Assembly: GCA_037044905.1 (NCBI GenBank)
Contig: JBAOKB010000170.1
Coordinates: 558,001 to 622,000 of the forward strand
DNA from: Hortaea werneckii
Lineage: Eukaryota > Ascomycota > Dothideomycetes > Mycosphaerellales > Teratosphaeriaceae
Direction: 5' to 3'
Length of the DNA: 64,000 bases
The notes under the pieces were generated by a model. It saw only the letters and a list, made by a program, of their open reading frames with translations, did no database searches and was not told the DNA's origin. The position numbers were made by a program, and so were the translations under genes. This document shows, piece by piece, positions 22,425 through 32,996 of the stretch. Positions within the stretch are counted from its first letter, which is position 1; each line of letters opens with the position of its first letter.

Positions 22425-23882
22425 GTTGGGGGATCAAGTTCGAGGTAGGTGGAAAAGCCGATATCAAGAAGTGGTCAGGACGGATGATTGGGCGAGGTCG
22501 AGGAGAAAGAAGCGACGGCTCGGGGAGTGGATGGAGGAAAGAAGCAGGGCAGATGAAGTAGAAAGCTGACGAGGTGGAATCCCGGCAGTTTGGAGTGCGA
22601 AGTGGTGATGTGATGGGCGTCCAGCGCAGCGGGAGCAGAATCACAAGACAGCGAGCGGTAGGTAATCAGTCGCATGTGAAGAAGGGGCGAAATTCGGATT
22701 CGCCGTGGTTGCTGGGCTGTCTCGTGCGTCGGGCGATGATGCAGCGGTGGTTATGCAGCGCGTGCGATCACATGTAAGTCGCCGAGAGCGGAAATGCCCG
22801 ATGATGCTGCATGCGAGATTGAGCAGAGAAGCGGATGAGGGAGTGTCGCAATTCTCATTCACGGTGCAAAGGCAGACAGACAGATAGACAGACAAGATCT
22901 GACAGCTCTGCCCTGCTCTGCCCTGCTCTGCCCTGCCTCGCAAGTCTGTCTCATCACACTCTCGTCTTGCATCGAGAGGGGAACCTTGAGGAGCACACGA
23001 GCCTGGTCCGAGCGCTTTCACATGCTTCCAATCCATCGCGCTTTGTCCGGAAGAGGAAAGGCCGGATGCCTATTCTTGCGTCAAGCGCCCTCTCAGCTCC
23101 CGCTCCCACGGACGGGCCGGGTCCGGAGAACGAGACCTGAAGCTGTCAGCCCTCTCAGCCCCCGGGCCCCATCTCCCGATTGTTCCATTGATAGTCGCCA
23201 GTGTTCTCGTAAGGTGCGTGTATAGGTCGCATGTCTGATCTGACCGCCTGAAATCAGCCCCCGTTGGCCTAAGTTCAGCTGTCCGCGCGGGAGAGAGAGA
23301 GAGTTCGTGGCGGAGCGCATCTGTCTCTATGAGCTCAGCATAGGCCTGCGATCACAGATCATTCAGCCGGATTTGGAATCCAGCCCCGAGTCCGACGGAC
23401 GGTGTTTTGCCGTGAGCGTCCAATCTGGAATCTGCCGCCGTAACTCTGACGCCAGGGCCAATCTGCCATGATTGCGACAGACTCGAGGGAACATGGAGCG
23501 TAGTTAAGGTCATGGCAAGAAGGATAGTTTGGAGGAGAGGCTACAGAATTGGGCAGAAATGCCATTGATAAGTTGAGTGGTTTGTTGGGCCCTCGTCCTG
23601 CTGCTGAGAATCCCCGCCGCGCCGTAACGAGGGGTACGCCGTGCGATTCACGGCCGAATACATTCATGTGGAATTTATAGCCTAAGGCATGCTTGCATCG
23701 CTGGCAGTCCCAAGCGCATTACCCGAATTGGCCAAAGCCACGTGATATCAAGGTCCATCTACATACATAGTAGTACCTAGCACTGTTGTCACGCTGCCGT
23801 GAGGACGAAAGCGTAAAGCTTCATCCCTCTGCCTCTCTCCCCACTTCTACAAGCGATCGCGGGCATGTGAGCCGTGGCGACC
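22425..23882. other. intergenic, divergent upstream regions of PARG and TRS31
   Basis: A 1.46-kb divergent spacer with simple repeats: GACA-type at about 22872-22893 and a three-unit 10-bp repeat at 22906-22935. GAGA repeats occur near 23289-23303. No gene is seen. Confidence 0.45.
22906..22935. repeat. short tandem repeat, 3 x CTCTGCCCTG
   Basis: Three perfect 10-bp units in the PARG/TRS31 divergent spacer, directly after a GACA-rich microsatellite. Probably neutral slippage; it could be a polymorphic marker. Confidence 0.75.
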
Positions 23883-24638
23883 ATGCCCGCTCCAACATCC
23901 GACTCGCACTCCAGCAATGGCATGTACGGCGTCCAACCGCCCGGCGTGGATTTCAAGGACAGCAACGTAGTCCCTCTGGCACCACCGAAACCCTTCCAGC
24001 CGAGTCTGCGATACCCATCCTCACGAAAGACCATCTACGACCGGAACCTCTCCCGCGCGCCCCCTACCACCTCGCTCTCCGCCTTCGCCCACCTCTTCAA
24101 CACCATCATCACCTACCACCACGCGCGGTCGGGCAGCGTGTCCGAGATCGAAACGCGGCTCAACCGCGCCGGATACCCGCTAGGTCTGAAATTCCTCGAC
24201 CTCCTCCTCTATCGACAGGGCCAGCAGGGATCCGCCGGGACGAAAGGAAGCGGCCAAGCCACTCGCCCGACCCGGATCCTCGAGCTCCTGCAGTTCATCC
24301 ACGGACCGCTGTATCGGCTCCTCTTCGGCCGACCCGCCGACGCCCTCGAGCAGAGCACGACGAAGAAGAACGAGTACATGATTATCGATAATGAGCCCCT
24401 AGTTAACACGTATATTTCGATCCCCAAGGAGATGAGCCAGTTGAACTGTGCGGCGTTCGTGGCGGGGATTATCGAAGGCGTCTGTGATGCGGCGGGGTTT
24501 GGGACCGAGGAGGGACAGGGGGTTACGGCGCATTGGGCCGAAGGCGATGAGATGTGGCCCGGGAAGACGATCTTCCTCGTGAGGTTTCGGGATAGTGTGG
24601 TGGAGAGGGAAGAAGGTCTGAAGGCGGCGGGTGGATGA
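23883..24638 (+). CDS. TRS31: TRAPP complex subunit Trs31 (TRAPPC5)
   Basis: A single exon of 251 residues from the first ATG at 23883; the frame opens 9 bases earlier at a GTG. After a 50-residue disordered N-terminus, the TRAPP alpha/beta fold begins at RKTIYDRNLSRAP and continues with SLSAFAHLFNTII, GYPLGLKFLDLLLYR, RILELLQFIHGPLYRLLFG, DALEQSTTKKNEYMIIDNEP and SIPKEMSQLNCAAFVAGIIE, all hallmark Trs31/TRAPPC5 blocks. The protein is a core subunit of TRAPP, the exchange factor for Ypt1/Rab1 at the Golgi. A small Gly/Ser/Gln insert (GQQGSAGTKGSGQATR) breaks the domain near residue 115, as often seen in fungi. It converges with the Las1 gene, stop codons about 190 bp apart. Confidence 0.95.
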   Translation: MPAPTSDSHSSNGMYGVQPPGVDFKDSNVVPLAPPKPFQPSLRYPSSRKTIYDRNLSRAPPTTSLSAFAHLFNTIITYHHARSGSVSEIETRLNRAGYPLGLKFLDLLLYRQGQQGSAGTKGSGQATRPTRILELLQFIHGPLYRLLFGRPADALEQSTTKKNEYMIIDNEPLVNTYISIPKEMSQLNCAAFVAGIIEGVCDAAGFGTEEGQGVTAHWAEGDEMWPGKTIFLVRFRDSVVEREEGLKAAGG

Positions 24639-24826
24639 AAGAGGGAGAGGATGTATGGGAGGCTGTAGAACGATATACTGCATAATTGAAGCGACGGCGT
24701 AGATGGGAGATGGAGTGCCCTTGGATTTTATATGCCTCCTCCCGCGCACGACATGGATCACGGCGGAATGATACATTGTACGATGAGATACACGCGCTTC
24801 GAGGGCAAAGGCCTGTATCTTTCAGG

Positions 24827-26344
24827 CTATGCTACAACGCCTATTGGTACACTCGGTGGAACGACTGTCCGCCGCCACCCACCGAGCTCGTTCGAACTCG
24901 AAACGCTGCCATCTCCACGCACGCCGTCTTGGGAACCATTTAATTCGACCTCCTGTCTGCTCTCCGATGGAAATGCCTCCGAGACAACAAGATCAGCGTC
25001 CCGCAGAGCACTAGATTCGAATAAACCCTTCCAAACGTGAACAAACTCGTCGTCGCTTCTCGCGAGGATGTCCTCGCCTAGCTTCCTGGTCCAGTATCCT
25101 GGGTAAAGACAACACCATCTCAATGCCAGGACATCACCATGCTCGCCTTCAGAGTCGAGAAACTGCCGCGTCCAGAGGTATAAACCCTCTGCCTCAGCAT
25201 CCTGGTCAGCGTTGGCTGAAGCGGCGTCTGCGGCGGAGAGGACGGAAAGGGAGTGGCGGATCAGGGTCGGGCGGAAATCCGGAATAGTCGTGGCAAGTAG
25301 ATCCAGAAGACCAGACCATAGAGTAATCGCAGGGCCCATGGCCGAACCAAGCCTATCATAGCATTAGCATCCCAATCTCTGTCTTGCAAGGAAACCACAA
25401 TTTCCCCTTAGTCGTTGCCAATGTACTCACTCGCGATTAGAAGGGAGTAACAATTTCTCATCCACAAGCACTCCCACGACCGCATGAACCCGTGCCTCAC
25501 TTCCACGACAAAGCTCCCCACAAGCCTTCCCCACCGCCTCAACCTCCACCCGATGCTCGCGGGAATTCTGTCGTTTCCGCTTGAACGCCTCCCGTCTGAG
25601 ACCCCTATAACTCCTCAACAACCGTCCCGCCTCTTCCCTCACCGCCCTCAAATCCCCCACTGTCTCCCCCTCTCCCGTCCCCACGCCGCTCATCCCGGAT
25701 ACCACTTGGCCCCCTCCCTTCTCCTCCCCCTCCCCCGTCCCTCCTCCCAACCGACTCCAATAACTCCCCCACAACCACTCCAACGCCTCTCCGCTCGCGC
25801 TTACCAGCCTCCCCAGCGCCGGCAGCTCCTCATGCGTCGCTTCGTGTCGCAGTCCGACAAAGGAGGCTGGCATTTCAATCTGGCGTGCGATTTCTAACAT
25901 ACTGGCCGGCGTTAGCGCGTTGGAGCGTGAGCGCCCGATGTCGCAGAAGCCCGTCACGAAGCGGGTGAAGGCGGCCGAGTAGACTGCGCGGAGGGCGAAG
26001 GTGGATGCGGGGGCTGATGCGGGGGGTTGGGTTGGGTCTTTGGTGGCGGCGGCGGGGGTGGTGGTGGTGGTGTTGTTAGAAGGGGAGATTTGTGGTCGCT
26101 GTTGTTGTTGCTGATGATGGTGTAAGATGGCGTCGACTAGGAGCGCCGTACTCTCCACCGCGTGCGGAAGGTTGCCCCGGAGTTTCCACGCCAGGACCCG
26201 GTCGACGGCGTGGCGTCTCATGTCTTGGGGGGTTTGCTGAGGCGAGACGCTGGAGGCATTCGAGGTGTGGTGAGGGTAGAGCTGGGCGCGGACTTCGAGG
26301 AGGTCGCGTTGGTGCCGCCAGGGGGTTATGGTGTAGCGAGGCAT
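24827..26344 (-). CDS. LAS1: pre-rRNA processing endonuclease Las1
   Basis: Exons 26344-25431 and 25352-24827 give 479 residues. The intron joins ...LLPSNRE to LGSAMGPAITLW in frame. Residues 45-180 are the HEPN nuclease domain: VLAWKLRGNLPHAVESTA and ALRAVYSAAFTRFVTGF, then the catalytic R-x4-H motif in SFVGLRHEATHEELP (Arg166, His171). Las1 cuts ITS2 at C2 in the nucleolus together with Grc3 during large-subunit maturation. Insertions of Gln/His/Thr/Pro low complexity (78-112) and a Gly/Glu-rich linker (200-230) interrupt the folded parts; the C-terminal half is the poorly conserved Las1 tail. Divergent to DML1. Confidence 0.92.
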
Positions 26345-26989
26345 TTTGTAAGAATGCTTTTCTTTTCAGATGAGTAATTCGAGAGTCTGTCCGCCCGGAT
26401 CTAAGGCCGATTTTCGCTTTTGCTTTTCCCTTCGGTATTGGCCTTAATGATGTTGAGAAGTGGCGAGATGTATATTTTCTATTTGGCCTTCCGGAGGAGG
26501 TTTCCTCTCACGCGTAACAGCAGGGCTAGCCTCGCGATGTTGTTTTGCGCAAAAATGTCGCGTCGGGGCTATTCAAGCTCGATCCACGGGCTTCCAGTTC
26601 GGTTTTCATCCAGATTACAGGTCCTTGGGGGTAATTAGTTGCTTTAAAGATTACAGAGGAAGAAAAAGTAGAGGACGAATTCGTCGCTGATGGTTTGCAA
26701 CGAAGATCGCCCTTGCATTAGCTTATTCCTAGCCAAATGCGGGGGCTAGTCGGCCTGGTTTGACTCAAGCGAAGCCCGGGCCGACCAACGATTTGATTGA
26801 ACCCGCCACTGCTTGACGTTCAGCCAGACTCACACCAGCAAGAATTCGCCGGCCTAAATACCGTAACCCAGCAGGTCAGACGAAATACTGCAAGAACTTC
26901 ATCTTATGGTAACTTAAGTGACAGAGTCAGATGAAGTACTTGTCATAGCTAGAAAGAGGCATCTACTCCAGCCTTCCGAGCAGTAAATC
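26345..26989. promoter_or_regulatory. divergent upstream region of LAS1 and DML1
   Basis: A 645-bp spacer between two divergent starts, so it must hold both promoters. No defined element is recognised. Confidence 0.4.
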
Positions 26990-28531
26990 ATGCACGAAAT
27001 AGTCACCTTACAATTCGGCCAGCAAGCAAATTACATCGGGACACATTACTGGAACACTCAAGAATCCTACTTCACGTATGCAGGCCAGGATGAGTCTCCA
27101 ATCAATCACGACAAATCTTTTCGGCCGGGTGTGGGCGCCGACGGAAGCGAAACCTACTCTCCTCGCACATTAATCTACGATTTGAAGGGCGCTTTTGGGA
27201 CGCTACGGCGGGAAAATGCTCTATACCAACTACAACAGCAAGAGGAGTCTATCCAAGAAGGTGGCTGGAGCGGCTCTACTATGTCGCTTCAGCTCCCTCC
27301 TATCGCTCCGAGTGGTTATCAGCAAGCACTCGATCAAGGTGTCGAGCCGCCACCCTTGACGAACGAAACGGTGCGATTTTGGTCTGACTATAACCATCTC
27401 TTCTATCATCCGAGAAGTATCGTCCAGCTCAACGAGTATGAGCTAAATAGCTCGCTGATGCCTTTTGAGAAATGGGCAACGGGTGAGGAGTTATTCGATA
27501 ACCTCGATCGAGAACATGACCTTCTTGATAGAGATTTACGGCCATTCCTGGAAGAGTGCGATCAACTACAAGCACTGCAGATCTTAACCAGTCTCGACGA
27601 TGCATGGGGTGGTTTCACAGCTAAATACCTCGAACGCATCGCAGACGACTTGGGGAAGGGATGTCGATGGGTGTTTGGCTCGCAAGACGGTCAACGGACG
27701 TCTCGCGAAAAACAGCTGCTGCAAGTCGCGAATTCAGCCCAAAGTCTGTTTGCTATGAATGATACGGCTAGTATGCAGATCCCACTATCCTCGGCACCTA
27801 AGTCGTTACCTTCATACGTCCAGATGGATCCCACGAGCAAATGGCATACATCAGCGCTTCAGGCCGCAGCATTTGAGTCGCTGACGCTCCCGTCCCGTCT
27901 GAGGCGTACAGAGCAAGGCCACGCTACATTTGACGAACTGGAAACGACGCTGAGTAATGAAGGCAACCGGAAAGTCGGAGCGTTGGGCATGACAGTGAAG
28001 GGTACAGGAAGCTCAAACACAGCTGGTGCTCTGAACGGCACCACCAACGGAACAGACGATGCCGAATCGTACGATACCGACATAGACTTGCTCCCTGAAT
28101 TCACCTCATCCACTTCCAGCCGAGACACCAACCGAAGACCCCACCGCTTCAGCGCCGCCGAAAGCCTCCGCGGCCTCTGGAAAGACACGGAAGAAATCCA
28201 CGACACGAACCTCGCCACGCGAGACCGGCGGATCGCGAACCTCCGCCTGCGGACCACAACCCATCAATCTGCGCTCCTCTTCCCGATCTTACCTTCCTAC
28301 CCCCCGATCTTCCAGTTCCAGAAGCGGGAGCAGAAGTTGGCGGTCAAGACTTCCCTGCAGTGCTCTACGCTCGTGGCGGATCGGATGAGGGAGTTGGAGA
28401 GGAATGCGAGGAGGATGGTGGGGGTCGAGGAGAGGGAGTCGCTTTGTGATGGGTTGGCGACTATGGCTGAGGAGTATGAGGATGGGTGGAGCGAGGATGA
28501 GGATGAGGATCTGGGGGAAGATTCGTCGTAG
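26990..28531 (+). CDS. DML1: Dml1/Misato family tubulin-like protein
   Basis: A single exon of 513 residues from ATG 26990. The N-terminus MHEIVTLQFGQQANYIGTHY is the Misato segment-II motif, derived from the tubulin/FtsZ start. Further family blocks are SPRTLIYDLKGAFGTLRR, NHLFYHPRSIVQLNEYELN, FDNLDREHDLLDRDLRPFLEECD and LDDAWGGFTAKYLERI. The last 60 residues are Asp/Glu-rich. In yeast Dml1 is needed for mitochondrial DNA inheritance and morphology; it is tubulin-related but lacks evidence of polymerising. Length matches fungal orthologues. Confidence 0.94.
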   Translation: MHEIVTLQFGQQANYIGTHYWNTQESYFTYAGQDESPINHDKSFRPGVGADGSETYSPRTLIYDLKGAFGTLRRENALYQLQQQEESIQEGGWSGSTMSLQLPPIAPSGYQQALDQGVEPPPLTNETVRFWSDYNHLFYHPRSIVQLNEYELNSSLMPFEKWATGEELFDNLDREHDLLDRDLRPFLEECDQLQALQILTSLDDAWGGFTAKYLERIADDLGKGCRWVFGSQDGQRTSREKQLLQVANSAQSLFAMNDTASMQIPLSSAPKSLPSYVQMDPTSKWHTSALQAAAFESLTLPSRLRRTEQGHATFDELETTLSNEGNRKVGALGMTVKGTGSSNTAGALNGTTNGTDDAESYDTDIDLLPEFTSSTSSRDTNRRPHRFSAAESLRGLWKDTEEIHDTNLATRDRRIANLRLRTTTHQSALLFPILPSYPPIFQFQKREQKLAVKTSLQCSTLVADRMRELERNARRMVGVEERESLCDGLATMAEEYEDGWSEDEDEDLGEDSS

Positions 28532-29654
28532 TGTTTATACTTCGGTAATGAGAAATTCAACAATGAGAATTTGGTGCCATGATTGTCGTCACCTTTTGTT
28601 AATGGTGTTCTTCACGTGTAGTTGCCAATGGTGCAGGTCGAGTGTATTTTGTCGGGCTACCTGTAGAGTTGGATGCAAACATAGAAGATTCTCCTTGTCC
28701 GCCTCACATGTTGATCACTAGCGCAAAAGACATTCGTCATTCGGCGCTGACGTGTCAAAGCTAGAGAAGTCCTGTGTTCAAACAGATGAGTTCGTGTACG
28801 CATACTAGAGGAATTATCCCCTTTGCAATGTCGGCTGGTGCAATGACAGTAGACGAAGGGAGTAAGCCCTCGTCAAAGGCAGTGAAATGGCGTGGATCCA
28901 TTCCTCGCAATGAGTGCAGCCATGTCTTCATGCTTGAGTATCTCCATGCCTAGCCGGAAGAAAAGACGAGCTAGGCTTGTTAAGAGTATGGTGCCCATTT
29001 CCTCACTCTTTCAGAAGACGACCCAGAGTTGAGATGGCCGGTAAAGAAAAAGACTGCACGTAAAAATCCGATTGCTATATTCTGATCGCGGAACACGGCA
29101 AAGGGTTGCATTGCAAAGACACGATACCCCTTTTCGATTTGAATGAGATGAAGAGACCTTTGGCACTCCAAAGTGTCAAATCCCACGATACTCTTGCGAA
29201 AGGTGAGGTGGAAAGTTTTGCCGCGATTGACGCCGCTGACGCCGTAGACGCCGAAAAGTCTTGGCGCCGAACTTCACGTCTTGGCAAGCTGACTTGGACG
29301 CATTGCCATTCCATCAATTCTCAATCGTTTGTTGCAGCGATCGATTGTGCAAATAGGTCTTCTAATTGCCTTCAATTCGATATACACATCCTCTTCCTGG
29401 TTGCTAAGGCCTGAGCATCTGGCGTCGACTCAAGCTTGCCGCCCAAAAAATTTCATCGATCCATCCATCGACCTCGTTATTACCCCTTTCCCCTCTCCCC
29501 TTGTTTAACGCCTGGGTAATAAAAAGGATGACATTCTACATTCTACGGCTGCTGGGAGCTCAGGAGTGCGTGGTGAGCCAAGGACTGGGTGCAAGGGGGC
29601 AAAAAGTCCAAAAGGAATGACCCTAATGCAGATGTAACTCTGCCAAAGCGAGTG

Positions 29655-29735
29655 CGAGCAGCATGGGGCTCGAACCCACAGCCTTTGGTGGATCTAATAC
29701 CGAAAACCAACGCGCTACCATTGCGCCAACCGCCC
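29655..29735 (-). tRNA. tRNA-Arg (anticodon UCG) with a 9-nt intron
   Basis: Reads 5' to 3' on the minus strand. The acceptor stem GGGCGGT pairs with GCTGCTC using three G-U pairs. The D stem is GCGC/GCGC, with A box TGGCGCAATGG. The anticodon stem is TTGGT/ACCAA. The T stem is GTGGG/CCCAT with loop TTCGAGC (B box GGTTCGAGCCC) and discriminator G. The anticodon loop is TTTCGG, an intron of 9 nt (TATTAGATC), then C, so the intron follows position 37 as in nuclear tRNAs and the anticodon is TCG, decoding CGA. Total 81 nt, 72 after splicing. A T run about 50 nt downstream (plus-strand A5 at 29601-29605) may terminate Pol III. Identity rests on hand folding. Confidence 0.85.
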
Positions 29736-30568
29736 CGATATTTCAAGGAGATGAAGTTTTTATCGTTTATCAGGTGGAAAAATTTTCACTTAGCGCCAGG
29801 GCCAATCAGCCTTGGAGAGCGGGGCTTGACGACCAAAAGCATGCTTTCAGAAGCAATTGGAACCATTTGGGACAGTGGTATATTCGATTGCACCCGAAAA
29901 AGTACCTGCAATTCGAAATAATAGATTCAGGGGCTGCTACCAGCAACTTCTTGTATCACAGGCGGCCAACGTTGGATCGATTGCTCAATGACCTCCTGGA
30001 AAAGAAGAGATCAGGCGTGCATGTACCCTGCACCCTCGATCTACCGTTCGTTCCAGTTCATTGCATCCATCAGACCTCATGTCATTGACGAAGAATGTCT
30101 GTCGTTATTCATTGGATCGTAGATCGCACTGCCATCGTGCAAACCATTGATGGACATTAACCAGCACCTTATAGCGCTTAGAGAGGGATCATATTACTCT
30201 TAATCTCTTAATCTTGGATGTCGAGTCGCTAACTTCTGTATTCAGGACTAGTCTCAGACGGAGTCCTCTTGATACTACTAATCGTAGGGACGCTTCCAGG
30301 ATCTGCTACAAAGACAACAAGTAGAAGCCTTGAAGAGGACAGTATGGAAACAATTGAACGAAGTATGGAACATGACAGGTAAGTGAGATTTATTCGATGT
30401 ACCGCTTGAGAACGCTATTGCGGTATCATCGACAGCGTGCCCTCATGATGCTTTTTAAAGTCTTGAGGGAGATCTAGTCTAACAGATGTATCCATCTCAC
30501 GCAAACACTATGCATTGATAAAGAAACTATTGTTTGATGCCCGGATGCGTTTCAGTCGACTGGGCAGA

Positions 30569-30588
30569 GGGGGGGGGGAAGGGGGGGG
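30569..30588. repeat. G-tract (G10-AA-G8)
   Basis: Ten Gs, two As and eight Gs in a row, in the tRNA/zinc-cluster gene spacer. A homopolymer of this kind is slippage-prone and could form intramolecular G-structures; it may also be an assembly weak point. Confidence 0.7.
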
Positions 30589-30954
30589 TTACACTATTAA
30601 AGGCAATCAGGAAGGACGTTACCCCCGCATATTGCCCGTATAATCGTGGCCATTGCATTTTTACAATAGAAACCCACTAATCGCCATGCTTCAAGAGACA
30701 TTCATTTTTGTGAGCGGGTTGGATCGCCGAAAGAGATCGTGGGTCGATATTTCCGCAGTACGTCAATTTTTCCTGATCCCATCGGCCTCCCTGCCAGCAG
30801 AAGATAGATCCAGAACTTTGGGATTGGATTGGAAGGGAAATGTCCCGACATGTAATATTCGTATCGCATCATCACTCCTTACTGACAATGTGAAGCTCAT
30901 GCTACTTTCCAACGCCACGAAACTACTATCAAACAGCGATAAACAACGAATCAA

Positions 30955-32996
30955 TCAACCATAGGCGCACTGCAGCTTCCTGCTGACACAGCGCTGACAA
31001 GGGTTTTTGCCGTTGCAAAATGTTCCCATCAGCCGGCATGTATTGCACTTGCCCCTGATTTCAGCGCCGCCTCCAGCCTTCGCCTTGCCCTTGCCCTTGC
31101 CCTTGGCCTGTGTCGGTGCAAAAGTCGCTTCCTCCTCCTCATCCTCTTTTTCTGCCACTTCTTCCTCCTCTACCGTCGGAAGGTCGTATATGTCTTCTTC
31201 AGATGAGTCGTCTACGATTCGACGCGCTCTCCTCCGCCTAGGCTTTTGGCCACTGGTAGCGGCAGCAGAGCTGCTAGGGCGTCCAGTAGAGGGTCCAGCA
31301 GAGGATCCAGCAGAGGATCCAGCAGAGGTTCCGGCAGAGGGTCGAGCTGAGGGTCGAGCTGAGCCGCTAGGGCGTCCGGCACTCTTCTTTCCAGTGGCTC
31401 CAGATGTACCAGTGGCGGCACTTGCTAAAGTCTGAGGAACGCACGTAAGGCCCATATGAACACAACGTGGGCACGGCAATCGACCTCCACATTTTTCCCG
31501 AATGCTGCCACAATTCGTGCATGATGATCCCGTGATAGCCATATCAGGTGGGAAAGTCTGGTCGAAGTTGAGCTTGGTCTCGAGCTCCCAGAGGCTTTCC
31601 AACTCCGCAGTACGGCTCTCAGTCAACTTGGACCGGAGCACATCGCCGGGGAACGTGGGGTTCGTAGTACTTCGTTTGAAGCGAGTGTAAGTACATGATG
31701 TGCCGTCATGCATTCGAATATCGATCCACGCGGAAAGGAAGTGTATGCTCCGCACTGCATCGATGCCCGTGGCGTCCTTCGGGGGATGGACGTTTGTTGA
31801 CCGTCCTCCCGCGAGGGTAACGCGCACTTTATTCTTGCCAGCTTCCTTCTCCCAATAAATTGTGACAACACCGCTTTGATTGACAGCGACTTCTTGACCA
31901 TTGATAGAATTTCTGAACGCCCGACGAGAGTCTTTAGTCCACTGAGACGGTAAGATGAGTGCCAACCGCCAGCTTGACGGTTGAGCAAAGTGCTGCGGCC
32001 GAACAGGGCGATGAGGCATTGCTCTCGAAGATCGACATGTTTTGTAAACAATGGCGACGTTTGGCCGGCGTTGCCTCTAAATGCCATCGTGCTTTTCTGT
32101 GGGAAGCTGTATACCCTGCAATCGGCTAGGACATGAGGGCACTTACTACCAAGAGCCTCAATCCATGCGCCATAGATGCCGCCCTCACGCCTAGCCAAAT
32201 CATCCGTATAGCGTTCCCACGCAGGAATTCTGGCCGTCATGCCAACGTAGCGGACGTAGACCTCTTCGTTCTGATCGGGAATGAATTCCGTTGCCGTCTG
32301 CCAGGCTAGACACTCACCAGGCCATATACGCTTGCGTTCCCAAGAATCAATGACTTTGAGAAGCTCAGCAATGGTCAGGCGAAATGATCGGACGTAATAG
32401 ATAAGCGAGCCAGCTGGTGGAGTTGGCGTTGACCCGGTCGATCGCTCAAGATTCAAGATGGAAAGCATCTCCACATCCGTCACAGAAATTGGGAGGGACA
32501 TGAGGCGCTCCCAAAAGTTCAGGATTGCCTTAGAGTTAACTTTTTTTTGTAAAAGTGATATAATAACCAGTAAATAAGAATAATATACATTAAATACATT
32601 ATAACTTAATCTAGTCTAAAGTTACCAATCATTTTTTTTTTATAATTAAAAAATTATATTATAACCTTTCGGTAACATGAGTTCCAGCAATTCGATGGTG
32701 AGATTCGCTGTGCTGACGGAATGTCTTTGCATCCTATCAACAAGTAAGTTGTAGACACGCTTTTTGAGAGAATCGATATGGGTAGGGAACGACCCTTCGT
32801 CAGGGTATCCTGTAGCAAAAATGTCAGCATTCTCACTCCTCTCAAACATAGCGTCTCGGAATCCTCACACACTGATTGTTTTGATACGGCGCGCTTTGGC
32901 GGCTGATCCTGTGGCTTTGCCCGTGGGAGCTGTGATCTGGCGTCGTGAACCTGCTTTCTTCTTGGGGTCGACTTGGGCTATGTTCCGGAACGACAT
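30955..32996 (-). CDS. protein with C-terminal double Zn2Cys6 clusters and YVGxT (GIY-YIG-like) region; probable frameshift
   Basis: The model has exon 1 32996-32873, exon 2 32809-32666 and exon 3 from 32539. Exon 3 carries a region (about 32265-32150) with VYVRYVGMTARIPAWERY and later EQCLIALFGRSTLLNRQAGG, faintly like a GIY-YIG nuclease. Near 31930-31990 the coding frame changes by one base without a usable intron; the downstream frame then runs cleanly to the stop at 30955. That part holds two textbook zinc clusters, CTNCGSIREKCGGRLPCPRC and, about 140 residues on, CNTCRLMGTFCNGKNPCQRC, both C-x2-C-x6-C-x5-C-x2-C-x6-C. They are separated by Ser/Ala/Gly repeats, a basic patch and acidic stretches. 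Intron 2 (32665-32540) is extremely AT-rich. Fungal Zn2Cys6 clusters usually sit N-terminally and singly, so the architecture is unusual. It may be a recently broken or mobile-element-derived gene. Function unknown. Confidence 0.55.
32540..32665 (-). other. extremely AT-rich intron or insertion
   Basis: The 126-bp block is mostly A/T, with runs such as T8 and T10, in otherwise GC-balanced DNA. It has possible intron ends (GTTATA donor, AAAAAAAG acceptor) that keep the frame from LMLPK into NSKAILNFWERL. It could be a true intron or an inserted AT-rich fragment mimicking one. Confidence 0.5.

Larger units (their letters stand above)
28532..30954. other. 2.4-kb gap holding one tRNA gene
   Basis: Apart from the tRNA-Arg at 29655-29735, I see no gene. 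A GC-skewed G tract lies at 30569-30588. Frames on either side of the tRNA mostly read through the tRNA itself or start at non-ATG codons. Confidence 0.45.

Noticed and set aside
32019..32150. 36-nt intron GTAGTAAG...TTGCAG in the zinc-cluster gene
   Set aside because: Too short for a usual intron, and splicing leads into a third frame that ends in a stop soon after.
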